64,000 nucleotides of DNA from an uncultured Victivallales bacterium (lineage in GTDB: Bacteria > Verrucomicrobiota > Lentisphaeria > Victivallales > UBA1829). Within the stretch, counting starts at the first letter, position 1, and the number at the start of each line of letters is the position of its first letter. The translations under genes were made by a program, and so were the position numbers. The DNA lies in the NCBI GenBank assembly GCA_944391115.1, contig CALXSJ010000001.1:67169-131168 (forward strand), given 5' to 3'. Shown here in pieces: positions 26,288-36,144 of the stretch. The notes beneath the pieces were generated by a model. That model saw nothing but the letters and a program-made list of their open reading frames with translations. It was not told where the DNA came from and did not search any database.

Positions 26288-27133
26288 ATGCTGAAACACA
26301 GAATTGCAATGACGGCGCTTGCGTTCGCCCTGCTGGCCGCCTGCGGAGCATGCCGTACCGACGATACCGATCATGCCGTGAAAAAAGCGCGCGCCTATGC
26401 GCTCGAACGCACCAGGGATCTGACCGAGCCTCAGCGCAATTTCATCCGGTATGCGACGCCTGAAATATGGGAGGATGAAATCTTTCCGTATGAACCGATG
26501 AAATTCGAGGAATACGCGCATCTTCCGCGCAATCTGGAGGACGACAAGCCGCCCAAGGCGCCGTATCACGATTACATGGCCTCCAGTTTCGTCTGGAATC
26601 CGCCGGGACTCGGCTATTCCGTGGTGGTCATCGGTTCCGGGGAGCGTTCAATGCGGTTCTGGCAGCCGCTGAAGCTGGTGTACAAAACCCTCCGCCCGGC
26701 CGACAAGGCCTATGAAAGCGCCCGGACCGCCGCCGTGATGTATGTGATGAACAATATGCTTTATCTCACGAGAACCGAACGGAACCGTGTGCGTTTTTCC
26801 GAAGCCGAGGTCCTGCGGACCGATTTCAATCTGAAATATATGCGGAACCAGGAGGAGGCCGACGATTCCGCCTGGGAATCCTATCTCAAGAGCCTTTCCG
26901 GGAAGAAGGAGCAGGTGCAGTACTCGCTGGTCTGGAAGGCGGATGACGCGAACCATGTCATTGTCATTACGGGGTTCGCCGGGGATACGCTTGCGGGCTG
27001 GTCGCCTGCCAGCGGCATGTATCTGGAGAAGTCGAGGCTGGAACGCTTTACGGTGAAAGCGGAGCCCGCTCCGGCGGAGAAACTGGGCGCACCCGAGGCT
27101 GTTGCCCAGAAGCAGAAAGCGGAGAAACCATGA
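26288..27133 (+). CDS. Predicted lipoprotein of unknown function
   Basis: A 281-residue protein with a lipoprotein signal (MLKHRIAMTALAFALLAACG, lipobox LAAC, Cys19). The mature part includes FVWNPPGLGYSVVVIGSG (about 97-114), a charged helical middle and HVIVITGFAGDTLAGWSP (about 218-235), with a Glu/Ala/Lys tail. I recognise no family. Its last four bases overlap the yicC start (ATGA), so it is probably the first gene of the yicC operon. It may be an outer-membrane protein peculiar to this phylum. Confidence 0.75.
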   Translation: MLKHRIAMTALAFALLAACGACRTDDTDHAVKKARAYALERTRDLTEPQRNFIRYATPEIWEDEIFPYEPMKFEEYAHLPRNLEDDKPPKAPYHDYMASSFVWNPPGLGYSVVVIGSGERSMRFWQPLKLVYKTLRPADKAYESARTAAVMYVMNNMLYLTRTERNRVRFSEAEVLRTDFNLKYMRNQEEADDSAWESYLKSLSGKKEQVQYSLVWKADDANHVIVITGFAGDTLAGWSPASGMYLEKSRLERFTVKAEPAPAEKLGAPEAVAQKQKAEKP

Positions 27134-28020
27134 GAAGCATGACCGGTTTCGGACGCGGAGAAGCGTCCGGCGCGGACGGGACACTTGCGTTCCGTGTTGA
27201 AATCTCTTCCGTGAACCGGAAGCAGTTCGAACTGAAGTTCAACCTGCCGCGCGACATGGCGTCCTGCGAAGGTCTGCTCCGTCAGGCTGTCGCGGCGCGG
27301 ATCAGCCGCGGCGCGCTGACGCTCCGGGTGGAATTCGTTCCCGCGAAGAACTCTCCGGCGGGCGCAACCGTGAGCATCAACCGCGCAAATGTCCGCGCGC
27401 TGGTCGATCAGGCGCTGGACCTCAACGCGGAATTCGATCTCGGCGGGGGGCTGAGTCTTTCCGAAATGCTGCTTGTTCCCGGCGTCGTGGACCAGGCGTC
27501 GATCGATTTCTCCCTGCCGGAAAATACGGAGATTCTGCTTCGCGCCTGTTCGATCGCACTGGACAATCTGGTGAAAATGCGCGAGACCGAGGGGGAGAAC
27601 CTCCGGCAGGCGCTGATCGCGAAAATCGGGGAGCTTTCCGGAATCGTGGATCAAATCGAGCCGCTTGCAAAGGATCTGCCTTTGAAACAGCGCGACAGGC
27701 TCCTTCAGAAACTCAAGGACGCCGGACTTGATCTTGATCTCAACGATGAACGCGTGCTCCGCGAACTGGTCATTTTCGCCGACAAGTGCGATGTCACGGA
27801 GGAGATCACGCGTCTGCGCAGCCATTTCAGCCATTATCTGGCGTTTTTGAACGACAAGCTCGATTCGCGCGGCAGGAACATGGATTTTCTGACGCAGGAG
27901 ATTTTCCGCGAAATCAACACGCTCGGCAACAAGGCCGCCTCCGTGGAGATTTCCCCTTTGATTGTCCAGCTGAAAACCGCGACGGAACAGATCCGCGAGC
28001 AGATACAGAATATAGAATAG
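27130..28020 (+). CDS. yicC: YicC family endoribonuclease
   Basis: A 296-residue protein with the family start MRSMTGFGRGEA and the blocks SSVNRKQFELKFNLP (about 26-40) and LRVEFVPAK (N-terminal YicC domain), and a C-terminal DUF1732 domain ending NTLGNKAASVEISPLIVQLK (about 265-284) and EQIREQIQNIE. YicC in E. coli is an RNase linked to small-RNA turnover and sporulation homologues exist elsewhere. Length and both domains match the family fully. It overlaps the lipoprotein gene by four bases; the next gene begins nine bases on. In many bacteria gmk follows yicC; here it does not. Confidence 0.93.
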   Translation: MRSMTGFGRGEASGADGTLAFRVEISSVNRKQFELKFNLPRDMASCEGLLRQAVAARISRGALTLRVEFVPAKNSPAGATVSINRANVRALVDQALDLNAEFDLGGGLSLSEMLLVPGVVDQASIDFSLPENTEILLRACSIALDNLVKMRETEGENLRQALIAKIGELSGIVDQIEPLAKDLPLKQRDRLLQKLKDAGLDLDLNDERVLRELVIFADKCDVTEEITRLRSHFSHYLAFLNDKLDSRGRNMDFLTQEIFREINTLGNKAASVEISPLIVQLKTATEQIREQIQNIE

Positions 28021-28029
28021 GAGCTTTTC

Positions 28030-29973
28030 ATGACAGAGTGCAGCAGAGGAAAATCCCTGTCCGGAACGGGCATCACGACGGAATATATTGATGATCTGGT
28101 GGAAAAAATCTGCCGGACCTATGCCGACGGCAACGGAGTCAATCACAGCGAAGGCAGCAATCTGCCCCGCGAGTCCGAGATCCTGGCCATTCTGCATGAT
28201 CTTTTCGAGATCGTCTTTCCGGGATTCGGCGGGCGCGAGCCGCAGTCGCTGGACAACCTGCGCTATTCTGTCGGGGAGATCGTTTCGCGCTGTTTTCACG
28301 AGCTCCGGGATGTGATTTTCCGTTCGCTCCGATACAACTGCGAACTCCTGAACACTCCTGGATGCGACTGTCTGCGCGACGCCGAGGACGCGGCGCTCTT
28401 TCTCCTCTCCTCCCTGCCCGAGATCCGCGTGCGGATGAAACTGGACATTCAGGCCGCGTTCGACGGCGATCCGGCGGCGAAGACGCTGGATGAAATCGTC
28501 CTGAGCTATCCGGGCATCAAGGCGATCACGATTCAGCGCATCGCGCACCGGCTGTATGAAAAGAAAGTCCCCCTGATTCCGCGGATGCTCGGCGAATACG
28601 CCCACCGGATCACCGGAATCGACATCCATCCGGGCGCGAAGCTCGGGCGCGGCATCTTCATCGACCACGGCACTGGCGTTGTGATCGGGGAGACCGCCGA
28701 GATCGGCTCCGGCGTGAAAATCTATCAGGGGGTCACGCTCGGGGCGCTCTCCTTCCCGAAGGACGCCTGCGGCAAGATCATCAAGGGCAGCAAGCGCCAT
28801 CCGACCATCGAGGACAATGTGACGATCTATGCCGGGGCGACAATTCTCGGCGCCGTGACGATCGGGCATGACGCGATCATCGGCGGCAATGTCTGGATCA
28901 CCGACAACGTCGAGCCGGGAACCAAAATCTCCATTTCCCCGCCGCAGCTCACAATCTCGAAGCCGAATCCGAAAAATGCCGTTTCCTCCTGGGATCTTCT
29001 TCCGGAAACGATGAAACATGAAATGCTCGCCGCGGCAAAGGCGGTTCTGACGAAATCCGTGCAGGTCAAAAAGGACGAGACCGTGCTGCTGATCTACGAC
29101 CGGACGACGCGGAACGTGGCGCATGCCTTTATCGACGCCTCCTGCTCGCTCGGACTGCTTCTGACGCCGCGCATGATCGAAGTCACCGCGCGCAACGGCG
29201 CGGATCCCGATCCGGAAACCAGGGAAATGATGACGCATCATAATATTGTGATTGCGCCGACATGCAATTCCCTGACACATTGTCCCGCGATGACCGCCGC
29301 ACGATCCGGCGGCGTCCGCGGCTGCACGCTTCCCGGCATCACGGATGAGATCTTTGCGCGCGCCATGAAAGTCGAGCCGGAACAGCTCCGCGCGGATGGA
29401 GAAAAGTGGGTCTCCTGTTTTCCCGGAAAGCACCACAAGGTCCGGGTCGTGACGAAACTCGGAACCGATATTTCGTTCGAGTTCGGGCTCGTGCCTTGTC
29501 TGAACGACGACGCAATCTACGCCGAAGCCGGAAATGTCGGCAATATCCCCGCGGGCGAGGCTTACGGCGTCCCGAACCCGGGAACTGCGAACGGCCGGAT
29601 CGTGGCGGATGCCTCCATCGGCAGTTTCCCCTGGAAGGAGGGGGATGCGCCCTGCTCCGTTACGGTCCGGAACGGTTCCGCCTGCGGATTTGAGGGAGAG
29701 CGCGCAAAACTGCTGGAAAAGGCGCTCGGTTCCGTCGGGGAAAAAGGGTTTGTCCTCGCCGAATTCGGGATCGGAACGAATCCCTTCCTGAAAATCGGCG
29801 GAAATCTGCTGGAGGATGAAAAAGTCAAAGGCACCATTCATCTCGCTTTCGGCAACAGCCGTGGAATGGGCGGAGACAACGATGTGCCGGTTCACATCGA
29901 CTGCGTCATCCGCAAGCCGTCGGTCTGCATTGACGGGCGTCTTGTAATCGAAGAAGGGGAATGGAGGATCTGA
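28030..29973 (+). CDS. Serine O-acetyltransferase (EpsC type) fused to M29-like aminopeptidase domain
   Basis: One unbroken frame of 647 residues holds two complete enzymes. Residues 1-325 are an EpsC/CysE serine acetyltransferase: helical start, then left-handed beta-helix hexapeptides ([50 protein letters not shown]). It would acetylate L-serine for cysteine synthesis. From Met328 a second domain ([18 protein letters not shown]) continues to the end with [20 protein letters not shown] and [20 protein letters not shown], matching the leucyl-aminopeptidase-T/NicX-like metalloprotein group (COG2309), whose His, Glu and Asp ligands appear there. A weak GGAAACG stands before Met328, so independent initiation is conceivable. 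Confidence 0.85.
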   Translation: MTECSRGKSLSGTGITTEYIDDLVEKICRTYADGNGVNHSEGSNLPRESEILAILHDLFEIVFPGFGGREPQSLDNLRYSVGEIVSRCFHELRDVIFRSLRYNCELLNTPGCDCLRDAEDAALFLLSSLPEIRVRMKLDIQAAFDGDPAAKTLDEIVLSYPGIKAITIQRIAHRLYEKKVPLIPRMLGEYAHRITGIDIHPGAKLGRGIFIDHGTGVVIGETAEIGSGVKIYQGVTLGALSFPKDACGKIIKGSKRHPTIEDNVTIYAGATILGAVTIGHDAIIGGNVWITDNVEPGTKISISPPQLTISKPNPKNAVSSWDLLPETMKHEMLAAAKAVLTKSVQVKKDETVLLIYDRTTRNVAHAFIDASCSLGLLLTPRMIEVTARNGADPDPETREMMTHHNIVIAPTCNSLTHCPAMTAARSGGVRGCTLPGITDEIFARAMKVEPEQLRADGEKWVSCFPGKHHKVRVVTKLGTDISFEFGLVPCLNDDAIYAEAGNVGNIPAGEAYGVPNPGTANGRIVADASIGSFPWKEGDAPCSVTVRNGSACGFEGERAKLLEKALGSVGEKGFVLAEFGIGTNPFLKIGGNLLEDEKVKGTIHLAFGNSRGMGGDNDVPVHIDCVIRKPSVCIDGRLVIEEGEWRI

Positions 29974-29975
29974 AC

Positions 29976-30659
29976 ATGTCTGCAATTGCGCGCAATCTTT
30001 CTGAAGTCCGGGAAGCCGTTGCAGACGAGGCGCGGAAGGCATCGCGTGCCGCAGATTCCGTCCGGCTTCTGGCGGTCTCGAAAACCTTTCCCGCGGAAGA
30101 CGTGAAAGAAGCCTATGATGCGGGCCAGCGCATGTTCGGGGAAAACCGTGTGCAGGAGCTCGAAGCCAAGGCTCCGCTTCTTCCCGCGGATATCGAATGG
30201 CATCTGATCGGGCATCTTCAGTCCAACAAGGCGGCAAAAGCCGTCGAATATGCATCGTGGATCCACTCCGTCGATTCCGGGAAGCTTCTTGAACGGATTG
30301 CGAAAGCGGCGGAGCAATGCGGAAAAACCGTGAATGTTCTTCTGGAGGTGAACATTTCCGGCGAAGCGTCGAAATTCGGCCTCCGCGATTACGGGGAAAT
30401 CCGGGAAATTGCTGCCGGTGCGCTGAAAATGCGGAATCTTCGGCTCCGGGGACTGATGACAATGGCGGAATTCGACGCATCCGAAGCGCGCCTGCATGAA
30501 ACCTTTGCGGGACTTCGCGCCATGCGGGACCGTCTGGAGCGCGATCTCTCCGTGCAGCTTCCGGAGCTTTCGATGGGAATGAGTTCGGATTATCCGGCGG
30601 CAATTGCCGAAGGCGCGACGATCGTCCGAATCGGCACTGCGATTTTCGGTCGCCGCTGA
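29976..30659 (+). CDS. YggS/PROSC family PLP-binding protein
   Basis: A 227-residue PLP-homeostasis protein: LLAVSKTFPAEDVKEAYDAG (about 34-53, with the PLP Lys in VSKT), FGENRVQELEAK (about 57-68), WHLIGHLQSNKA (about 78-89), LLEVNISGEASKFG (about 125-138), and the C-terminal LSMGMSSDYPAAIAEGATIVRIGTAIFG. It binds pyridoxal phosphate but is not an enzyme; it buffers the cofactor and affects amino-acid metabolism. I start at ATG 29976 (GGAGG eight bases upstream) rather than 29961, which lies within the preceding coding end. It follows the fusion gene by two bases. Confidence 0.95.
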   Translation: MSAIARNLSEVREAVADEARKASRAADSVRLLAVSKTFPAEDVKEAYDAGQRMFGENRVQELEAKAPLLPADIEWHLIGHLQSNKAAKAVEYASWIHSVDSGKLLERIAKAAEQCGKTVNVLLEVNISGEASKFGLRDYGEIREIAAGALKMRNLRLRGLMTMAEFDASEARLHETFAGLRAMRDRLERDLSVQLPELSMGMSSDYPAAIAEGATIVRIGTAIFGRR

Positions 30660-30672
30660 AAAAGAAAAAAGC

Positions 30673-30748
30673 TGGTACCCCGAACAGGATTTGAACCTGC
30701 GACCAACAGTTTAGGAAACTGCTGCTCTATCCCCTGAGCTATCGGGGC
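30673..30748 (-). tRNA. tRNA-Arg (CCU anticodon)
   Basis: On the minus strand a full cloverleaf folds: acceptor GCCCCGA with TCGGGGT (one G-U), D-arm AGCTC..GAGC, anticodon stem GCAGT/ACTGT with loop TTCCTAA (anticodon CCU), T-arm with GGTTCAAATCC, and encoded CCA (30673-30675). It reads the AGG codon. The gene lies between yggS and trpB. Confidence 0.96.
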
Positions 30749-30774
30749 AGGGAAAGGGTTTTCCCGGAAATCAT

Positions 30775-30802
30775 ACTATATTGCCATCCGGGGAAAATGC
30801 AA
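30775..30802 (-). promoter_or_regulatory. Promoter for tRNA-Arg
   Basis: On the minus strand TTGCAT (30802-30797), 16-base spacer, TATAGT (30780-30775), with the start expected near 30768, about 20 bases before the mature tRNA. Confidence 0.65.
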
Positions 30803-30898
30803 GTTTTTCCCGGATAATTGCGGAAAGAAAAACCTCGTCCGCTCTCCGTGAATGTTCGGACGGAAACATGATTCCCGTTTCCCCGCCGTCTTCCGGAT

Positions 30899-30927
30899 TT
30901 GCAAACACGCTGTTTTCATGCTACATT
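30899..30927 (+). promoter_or_regulatory. Sigma-70-type promoter for trpB
   Basis: TTGCAA (30899-30904), 17-base spacer, TACATT (30922-30927). The start would be near 30934, leaving a 33-base leader with the GGAGAGGA ribosome site before ATG 30967. Confidence 0.65.
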
Positions 30928-30966
30928 ATCCGGAAATATGCGATATTCAAATCTGGAGAGGACCAA

Positions 30967-32193
30967 ATGGATTACAGGAGCTATTTCAAGAACTATCCCG
31001 ACAAAAACGGCCGTTACGGGGAATACGGCGGAGCCATCCTGCCGCCGGAACTGGTTCCCGTGTTCAAGGAAATCACGGAAGCCTACAATGCAATCTGCCA
31101 TTCCGCGCAGTTCATCAACGAACTCCGGCGCATCCGCAAGGAGTTTCAGGGCCGCCCGACTCCGGTTTACCATTGCGACAGACTTTCCCGCAAGCTCAAG
31201 ACCGGATGCCAGATCTATCTGAAGCGCGAGGATCTGAACCATACCGGTGCGCACAAGCTCAACCACTGCATGGGCGAGGGGCTCCTTGCCAAATTCATGG
31301 GCAAGAAGAAGCTCATTGCCGAAACCGGTGCGGGACAGCACGGCGTGGCCCTTGCGACCGCCGCCGCCTATTTCGGTTTGAAATGCGACATTTACATGGG
31401 GGAAGTCGATATCGCCAAGCAGGCCCCGAACGTGACGCGCATGAAAATCCTCGGCGCCAACGTGGTTCCCGTTACCCATGGACTCAAGACTCTGAAGGAG
31501 GCTGTCGATGCGGCGTTCGAGGCGTATCTCCGGGAATACAAGGATGCGATCTACTGCATCGGCTCGGCGCTCGGCCCGCATCCGTTCCCGCAGATGGTGC
31601 GCGATTTCCAGATGTGCGTCGGACTTGAGGCGCGCGAACAGTTCCTGGAAATGACCGGCATTTTCCCGGATGTCGTCTGCGCCTGCGTCGGCGGCGGCAG
31701 CAACTCCGCTGGCATGTTCGCCGCATTCCTGAACGATCCCGTGGAAATCTGCGGCGTCGAACCGCTGGGCAGAGGGCCGAAAACCGGGGATCATGCGGCG
31801 TCGATGGCATATGGAAAACGCGGCATTCTGCACGGGTTCGAGAGCATTCTGCTGCAGGAGGAGGACGGCAGCCCTTCGCCGGTCTATTCCATTGCCAGCG
31901 GCCTGGATTATCCGGGCGTCGGTCCCGAGCACGCCTTCTGGCGCGATCTCGGGCGTGTCAACTATGTCACAGCCAGCGACGAGGAGGCGATTGACGCGTT
32001 CTTCAAGCTTTCGCGTTATGAGGGAATCATTCCGGCTCTGGAGAGTGCGCATGCGGTGGCCTACGCCATGCGCCGTGCAAAGGAAATGAGCAGCGGTGCG
32101 ATTCTTGTCAACTGCAGCGGCCGCGGCGACAAGGATGTGGATTACGTCGTCGAGCACTACGGCTACGGCGAGAATTTCAAGTTCAAGGATTGA
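30967..32193 (+). CDS. trpB: Tryptophan synthase beta chain (TrpB)
   Basis: A 408-residue PLP enzyme that joins indole and L-serine to form tryptophan. It shows [14 protein letters not shown] near the start, the PLP lysine in HTGAHKLNH (Lys97), the substrate-binding [16 protein letters not shown], the phosphate-binding [10 protein letters not shown] and the late [14 protein letters not shown]. The block [21 protein letters not shown] differs from the usual GIETGEHGAPL form. A longer frame reaches upstream, but GGAGAGGA and the promoter fix the start at 30967. No trpA or other trp gene lies nearby, so it is either split from the operon or a stand-alone indole-using enzyme. Confidence 0.93.
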   Translation: MDYRSYFKNYPDKNGRYGEYGGAILPPELVPVFKEITEAYNAICHSAQFINELRRIRKEFQGRPTPVYHCDRLSRKLKTGCQIYLKREDLNHTGAHKLNHCMGEGLLAKFMGKKKLIAETGAGQHGVALATAAAYFGLKCDIYMGEVDIAKQAPNVTRMKILGANVVPVTHGLKTLKEAVDAAFEAYLREYKDAIYCIGSALGPHPFPQMVRDFQMCVGLEAREQFLEMTGIFPDVVCACVGGGSNSAGMFAAFLNDPVEICGVEPLGRGPKTGDHAASMAYGKRGILHGFESILLQEEDGSPSPVYSIASGLDYPGVGPEHAFWRDLGRVNYVTASDEEAIDAFFKLSRYEGIIPALESAHAVAYAMRRAKEMSSGAILVNCSGRGDKDVDYVVEHYGYGENFKFKD

Positions 32194-32212
32194 ACCCCTT
32201 CCTGTCCTGTTC

Positions 32213-34519
32213 TCATGCATCCCGCGGAATCCGTCCGCGGGATGTTTCGTTGTACAGTCCGTTCAATCCCAGTTTGGGAATGTCTCCGTAAACCTTGAAA
32301 TAGAGGATGCGCGCCTGTTCCGAAGCCGGATCCAGCAGAAATGCGGCGCGGGCATACCGGGCGGCCCGGGATCGTTCCCCGTCCTGCAGGGCGCGCTCTC
32401 CGGCAAAGCAGAGTTTCATCGACGCCATCCGGTCTCCGGGTTTGATGACGCGGAAAACGGAATATACCGAGGAGACGGAAAGAAAACGGCGCGGCGGTTC
32501 AATCTTGTAGAACCAGGAAAGTTTGTTCGCATGGTATTTCATCAGATTGACCGGCGAATCGCCGCGAATAGTTTTGGCCGCGGCGATATAGCGTTCCGAA
32601 TAGATGTGCAGCGGTCCGAGATATCCTTCGTTGAACAGGAAGAAATCCGCATTCAGGTCATTGCAGAATCTGGCAAGCTGCGTTTCGGTCCCGTGGTAAA
32701 TCAGATTCAGGAAAACCTGCGTCGGACGGCGAATCCGCTCCAGTCCGAACTGCGGCTGGAGGGCGATTGCGCTTCCCGCGTAGCATTTCAGCATCGGGCC
32801 TACCGTGAAGTCGGCGATCACACATTTGCCCTCCACATGGGATTGGCGGAACCATTCGATCAGAAGCGCGGTCTCCCGCAGATGCACGTCGCTGGAGTAA
32901 CGGCGGCGTCCGGCGAGCGAGACGAGCGATTCCAGAAGAAAAAGAATCACAAGAAGCGTCCAGACCGCGCATCGTGCCGCGGACAGGAGTGCGCGTCCGG
33001 CAAGGCGTTTTGACCGGAAGGCGATTCCGCGCAGAATGTCATCGCAGAGAAGCATCAGGGAGACCGCCAGGAAAATAATCAGGAATTCATGGTAGCGCAC
33101 GATGTAGATGAAGCCGATCGCGAATACGCCGGTGAAGGCGAAGAAAAAGAGCGAGCGCGGGGAATTCCGCCGGACAAACCCCCAGATAACGGGCGGAAAG
33201 GGCGCCAGAAGGAGCAGAACGCAGAAGAGTGTCAGGGAAAAGGGGAGGAAGGCGATTGCCGTATTGAGAATCTTGAGCGGCGTTTTCAGTCCCGGAAGAA
33301 CGCCGAGCGACGGGAAGTAGGTCACAAGAATGCGCCAGTTTGCGGAGTGCATCGCCGGCGTCCACATGATTCTTGCGTCGTAAGTCAGGAGGTCGGGATC
33401 CCGCGGCTTGACATTTTTGAATTTCAGTTTCGCCTCGGTCAGATCTCCGAAGTGGCTGTAATGGGAGACGTAGCGCGGCGTTTTGACGCAGCAGTTCCAG
33501 AAGACGAGGAGCAGGCACGGCAGCAGCAGGACCGCCGGAAGTCTGCGGGAGAAGCGCAGACGGGGAAGTTTTCCGATCAGGAAAAAGGTGAAGAGCAGCG
33601 ACGGCAGGAGCACGACGATCAGCGGGGACATGATGAGATCGTAGGCGCGGTTGAACGGGATCAGAAGGGAGCTCAGCACCAGTGCCGCCGCAATGACGGT
33701 CCAGCAGTTTCTGCGCGCATGGGATATTTTTCCGCCGATCAGACAGCGGATCAGTTCGAAGATTGCGATTGCGCTGAAGAAGCCGAGGCTGAGGTCCCAC
33801 GAGGAGAAGAGTCCGAACGCGACAATTCCCAGCAGAAGGTATTTCCACTTTTTCGGCCGGATGCATCCGGAGCATAACAGAAGCAGAAACGCGGTCACAA
33901 GCGGCAGCGCAAAGTTTCCGCGGATGATGTCCTGCCCGGTGGAACGGGCGATGGCCGCAATGGCGACGGCATGGAAAAGTCCGCCTGCAAATGCGAGGGA
34001 GCGTCGGCAGCGCAGGGTGAGGAGAAGCAGGAAGAGGAAGCCCGAGGAGAGACTGATCCACGCGCGGAGCTGGAACGCGACCCATTGCGCCAGATAGACA
34101 TTGTCCTGAAAACGCCGTTCCTGCGGTGTCGGTGCGGGGTCCTTGAACAAAAGGGATTTTATCCGGTAGCCCCAACCGAGAAACCATTCCAGCGCCATAA
34201 TCATCTGGCTGTACGGCGGGATGTCTTCCAGCCCGTGGAGATTCGGATCGGAGGCGGGTACGCCCTTGCCCGCGGCGATGTCCTGCGTATAGCCGAACAT
34301 CATGGCGCTTTCAATGGTGAACGGCATGAAATTTTTGTGGGCGGCGGGCAGGAATTTTCCGAAGAATCCCCGGGAAACGGGTTCCGCGTCCCGGATGATG
34401 GCGGCGACGGCTTCCGCCTCGCGGTTGTAGTTGTGCGTCCGCATGGCGAAGGCGGCGAGGCAGCAGAGCAGGAACAGAATCAGATTGCAGATCTTCGGAT
34501 GTGCTTTCAGAAAACGCAT
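32213..34519 (-). CDS. Large multi-span membrane protein, GT-C glycosyltransferase-like
   Basis: A 768-residue protein with about twelve hydrophobic segments (for example LILFLLCCLAAFAM near residue 15, SGFLFLLLLTLRC, LLLLLCSGC, SLFFFAFTGVFAIGFIYIV) and a soluble C-terminal 220 residues. The first extracytoplasmic loop has DPNLHGLEDIPPYSQMIMAL (about 91-110), the type of acidic loop that holds the catalytic Asp in GT-C enzymes such as STT3 or PMT. It would use a polyprenyl-phosphate sugar outside the membrane. Its start is one base after the rpoN stop. The STT3-like assignment rests on topology and the acidic loop only. Confidence 0.6.
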   Translation of the reverse strand: MRFLKAHPKICNLILFLLCCLAAFAMRTHNYNREAEAVAAIIRDAEPVSRGFFGKFLPAAHKNFMPFTIESAMMFGYTQDIAAGKGVPASDPNLHGLEDIPPYSQMIMALEWFLGWGYRIKSLLFKDPAPTPQERRFQDNVYLAQWVAFQLRAWISLSSGFLFLLLLTLRCRRSLAFAGGLFHAVAIAAIARSTGQDIIRGNFALPLVTAFLLLLCSGCIRPKKWKYLLLGIVAFGLFSSWDLSLGFFSAIAIFELIRCLIGGKISHARRNCWTVIAAALVLSSLLIPFNRAYDLIMSPLIVVLLPSLLFTFFLIGKLPRLRFSRRLPAVLLLPCLLLVFWNCCVKTPRYVSHYSHFGDLTEAKLKFKNVKPRDPDLLTYDARIMWTPAMHSANWRILVTYFPSLGVLPGLKTPLKILNTAIAFLPFSLTLFCVLLLLAPFPPVIWGFVRRNSPRSLFFFAFTGVFAIGFIYIVRYHEFLIIFLAVSLMLLCDDILRGIAFRSKRLAGRALLSAARCAVWTLLVILFLLESLVSLAGRRRYSSDVHLRETALLIEWFRQSHVEGKCVIADFTVGPMLKCYAGSAIALQPQFGLERIRRPTQVFLNLIYHGTETQLARFCNDLNADFFLFNEGYLGPLHIYSERYIAAAKTIRGDSPVNLMKYHANKLSWFYKIEPPRRFLSVSSVYSVFRVIKPGDRMASMKLCFAGERALQDGERSRAARYARAAFLLDPASEQARILYFKVYGDIPKLGLNGLYNETSRGRIPRDA
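32218..32244 (+). terminator. Intrinsic terminator of trpB
   Basis: CATCCCGCGGA with TCCGCGGGATG, loop of five bases, then TTTCGTT. The hairpin lies within the last codons of the convergent minus-strand gene, so the two genes share this DNA. Confidence 0.65.
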
Positions 34520-34520
34520 G

Positions 34521-36020
34521 TCAGTATGCCTTCCTCATCTGGGACGACGGGATGGAAAGTTCGTCCCTGTACTTTGCGACGGTCCGGCGTGCGACGTCGA
34601 ATCCGCGTTTTTTCAGCAGGGCGGACAGTCTGCTGTCGGAAAGCGGTTTTGCGGGATCCTCCCCGGCGACCAGCTCCTGGATCATGTCCTTGATGGCATG
34701 GGAGGAGACCTCCTCGCCCTCCTCGGACTGGAATCCGCCGGAAAAGAAGAATTTGAATTCAAACAGTCCGACGGGAGTCTGCATGTACTTGTTCGCGACG
34801 GCCCGGCTGACGGTTGTCTCGTGAAGTCCCAGTTTATCGGCCGCCTGCCGCATTGTCATGGGCTTGAGCGCCTTTGACCCGTATTTCATGAAGTCGTGCT
34901 GGGCGGAGACGATCAGTTCCGCGATGCGGCGGATTGTGTTTTTCCGCTGGTCGATGTTGTGGATCAGCAGCCTGCCGTCCGCAATCTTGGAACGGATGTA
35001 GGCCTTGTCTTCCTGCGAGACGTCCGGCGCCTCCAGCATTTTCAGATAACGTTCGGAAATGGAGAGCCGTCCGCTGAAGGGATCGTTCTGAATGATGCGG
35101 AAGGAGTCTCCGTCCTTTTCGACGGTGACTTCCGGCACAACATAGAGCGGCGCGGACGGGGAAACGGCATTGCCCGGATGGGGATTCAGCTGCCGGAGCT
35201 TTCCGGTCAGCTCGTTGAGCCGGTCCATGGAGATGTTCATTTTCTTCGCAATCAGCGGCAGGCGGTTGTGGGCCAGATCGTCCAGATGGTTCCGGATGAG
35301 CCGGGCAAGTTCGGAATCCTGCGGGGAGGTCTCCTTGAGCTGAAGCAGCAGACATTCCTTGAGATCGCGTGCCGCGATGCCGGGCGGATCGAAGCTCTGC
35401 ACCAGGGCAAGCGCCCGTTCGGCAGTGTCCGTCGGACAGTTGACCGCCTGCGCGATTTCCGCCGGCGGCGTTGTCAGATATCCGGATTCGTCAAGACTTC
35501 CGATGATGTATTCCGCGGCCGCTCTGGTTTCTTCCGGGATGTCGGCGAAACGGAGCTGGTCGAGCAGGTATTCCTGAAGCGAGGTTTCCGCGGCAATGGA
35601 ATTCAGCAGATAATTGCGCCGTTCCTCCTCGTCGGAAGAGTATTCCGTCCGCGCGGGGATGTCTTCGGGATCGTCATGAGAGAAAGCCTCCCAGGCTTCG
35701 GGGGTTTCGGCAATTCTGTTAAGATGTTCCTCGAAGTCTTCCCGGTTGGAATCCAGCGCCGGCGGAGCCTCCGCTTCGGCAGGTTCGCCGGAAGTCCGGA
35801 CGGCGGAAGGAAACTCCGGATCGGATTCCTCTCCGTCGGTGACGTCCCCGTGTCCTTCGTCCAGTTCGAGAACAGGATTCGAGGCAAGCTCCAGTCCCAC
35901 TTTTTCCTCCAGCTCCATCACGGGCGTCATGAGGAACTCCAGGGAGAGAATCTGCTGCGGCGCGAGAGTCTGTTCCTGTCTCAGGACCGTATTCTGTGAA
36001 AAGCTGTTCGCCTGTTCCAT
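34521..36020 (-). CDS. rpoN: RNA polymerase sigma-54 factor (RpoN)
   Basis: A 499-residue sigma-54. Region I is LAPQQILSLEFLMTPVMELE (about 20-39), then an acidic linker, the core-binding domain (FDPPGIAARDLKECLLLQLK), the helix-turn-helix AADKLGLHETTVSRAVANKY followed by MQTPVGLFEFKFFFSGGF, and the RpoN box ARRTVAKYRDEL near the C-terminus. It directs polymerase to -24/-12 promoters and needs an enhancer-binding ATPase, none of which is coded in this window. It is co-transcribed with the GT-C-like gene (one-base gap), an unusual partner. Confidence 0.96.
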   Translation of the reverse strand: MEQANSFSQNTVLRQEQTLAPQQILSLEFLMTPVMELEEKVGLELASNPVLELDEGHGDVTDGEESDPEFPSAVRTSGEPAEAEAPPALDSNREDFEEHLNRIAETPEAWEAFSHDDPEDIPARTEYSSDEEERRNYLLNSIAAETSLQEYLLDQLRFADIPEETRAAAEYIIGSLDESGYLTTPPAEIAQAVNCPTDTAERALALVQSFDPPGIAARDLKECLLLQLKETSPQDSELARLIRNHLDDLAHNRLPLIAKKMNISMDRLNELTGKLRQLNPHPGNAVSPSAPLYVVPEVTVEKDGDSFRIIQNDPFSGRLSISERYLKMLEAPDVSQEDKAYIRSKIADGRLLIHNIDQRKNTIRRIAELIVSAQHDFMKYGSKALKPMTMRQAADKLGLHETTVSRAVANKYMQTPVGLFEFKFFFSGGFQSEEGEEVSSHAIKDMIQELVAGEDPAKPLSDSRLSALLKKRGFDVARRTVAKYRDELSIPSSQMRKAY

Positions 36021-36144
36021 AACTGCCAGTAAAAATTTTGCGATAAAAATTCAAATTCCATTTTACAATACAGCGGGAAGAATTATAATAAAACCGCGAA
36101 AGAAAAAAAACAGGCAATTTTTTCCGGAAGGAGCAAGGTCATTC

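Noticed and set aside
26881-30603. A 1240-codon open frame on the minus strand, antisense to yicC, the EpsC fusion and yggS
   Set aside because: Three well-recognised genes with clear motifs occupy the plus strand. The antisense frame is the usual by-product of high-GC codon use; its translation is rich in R, H, D and F with no domain.
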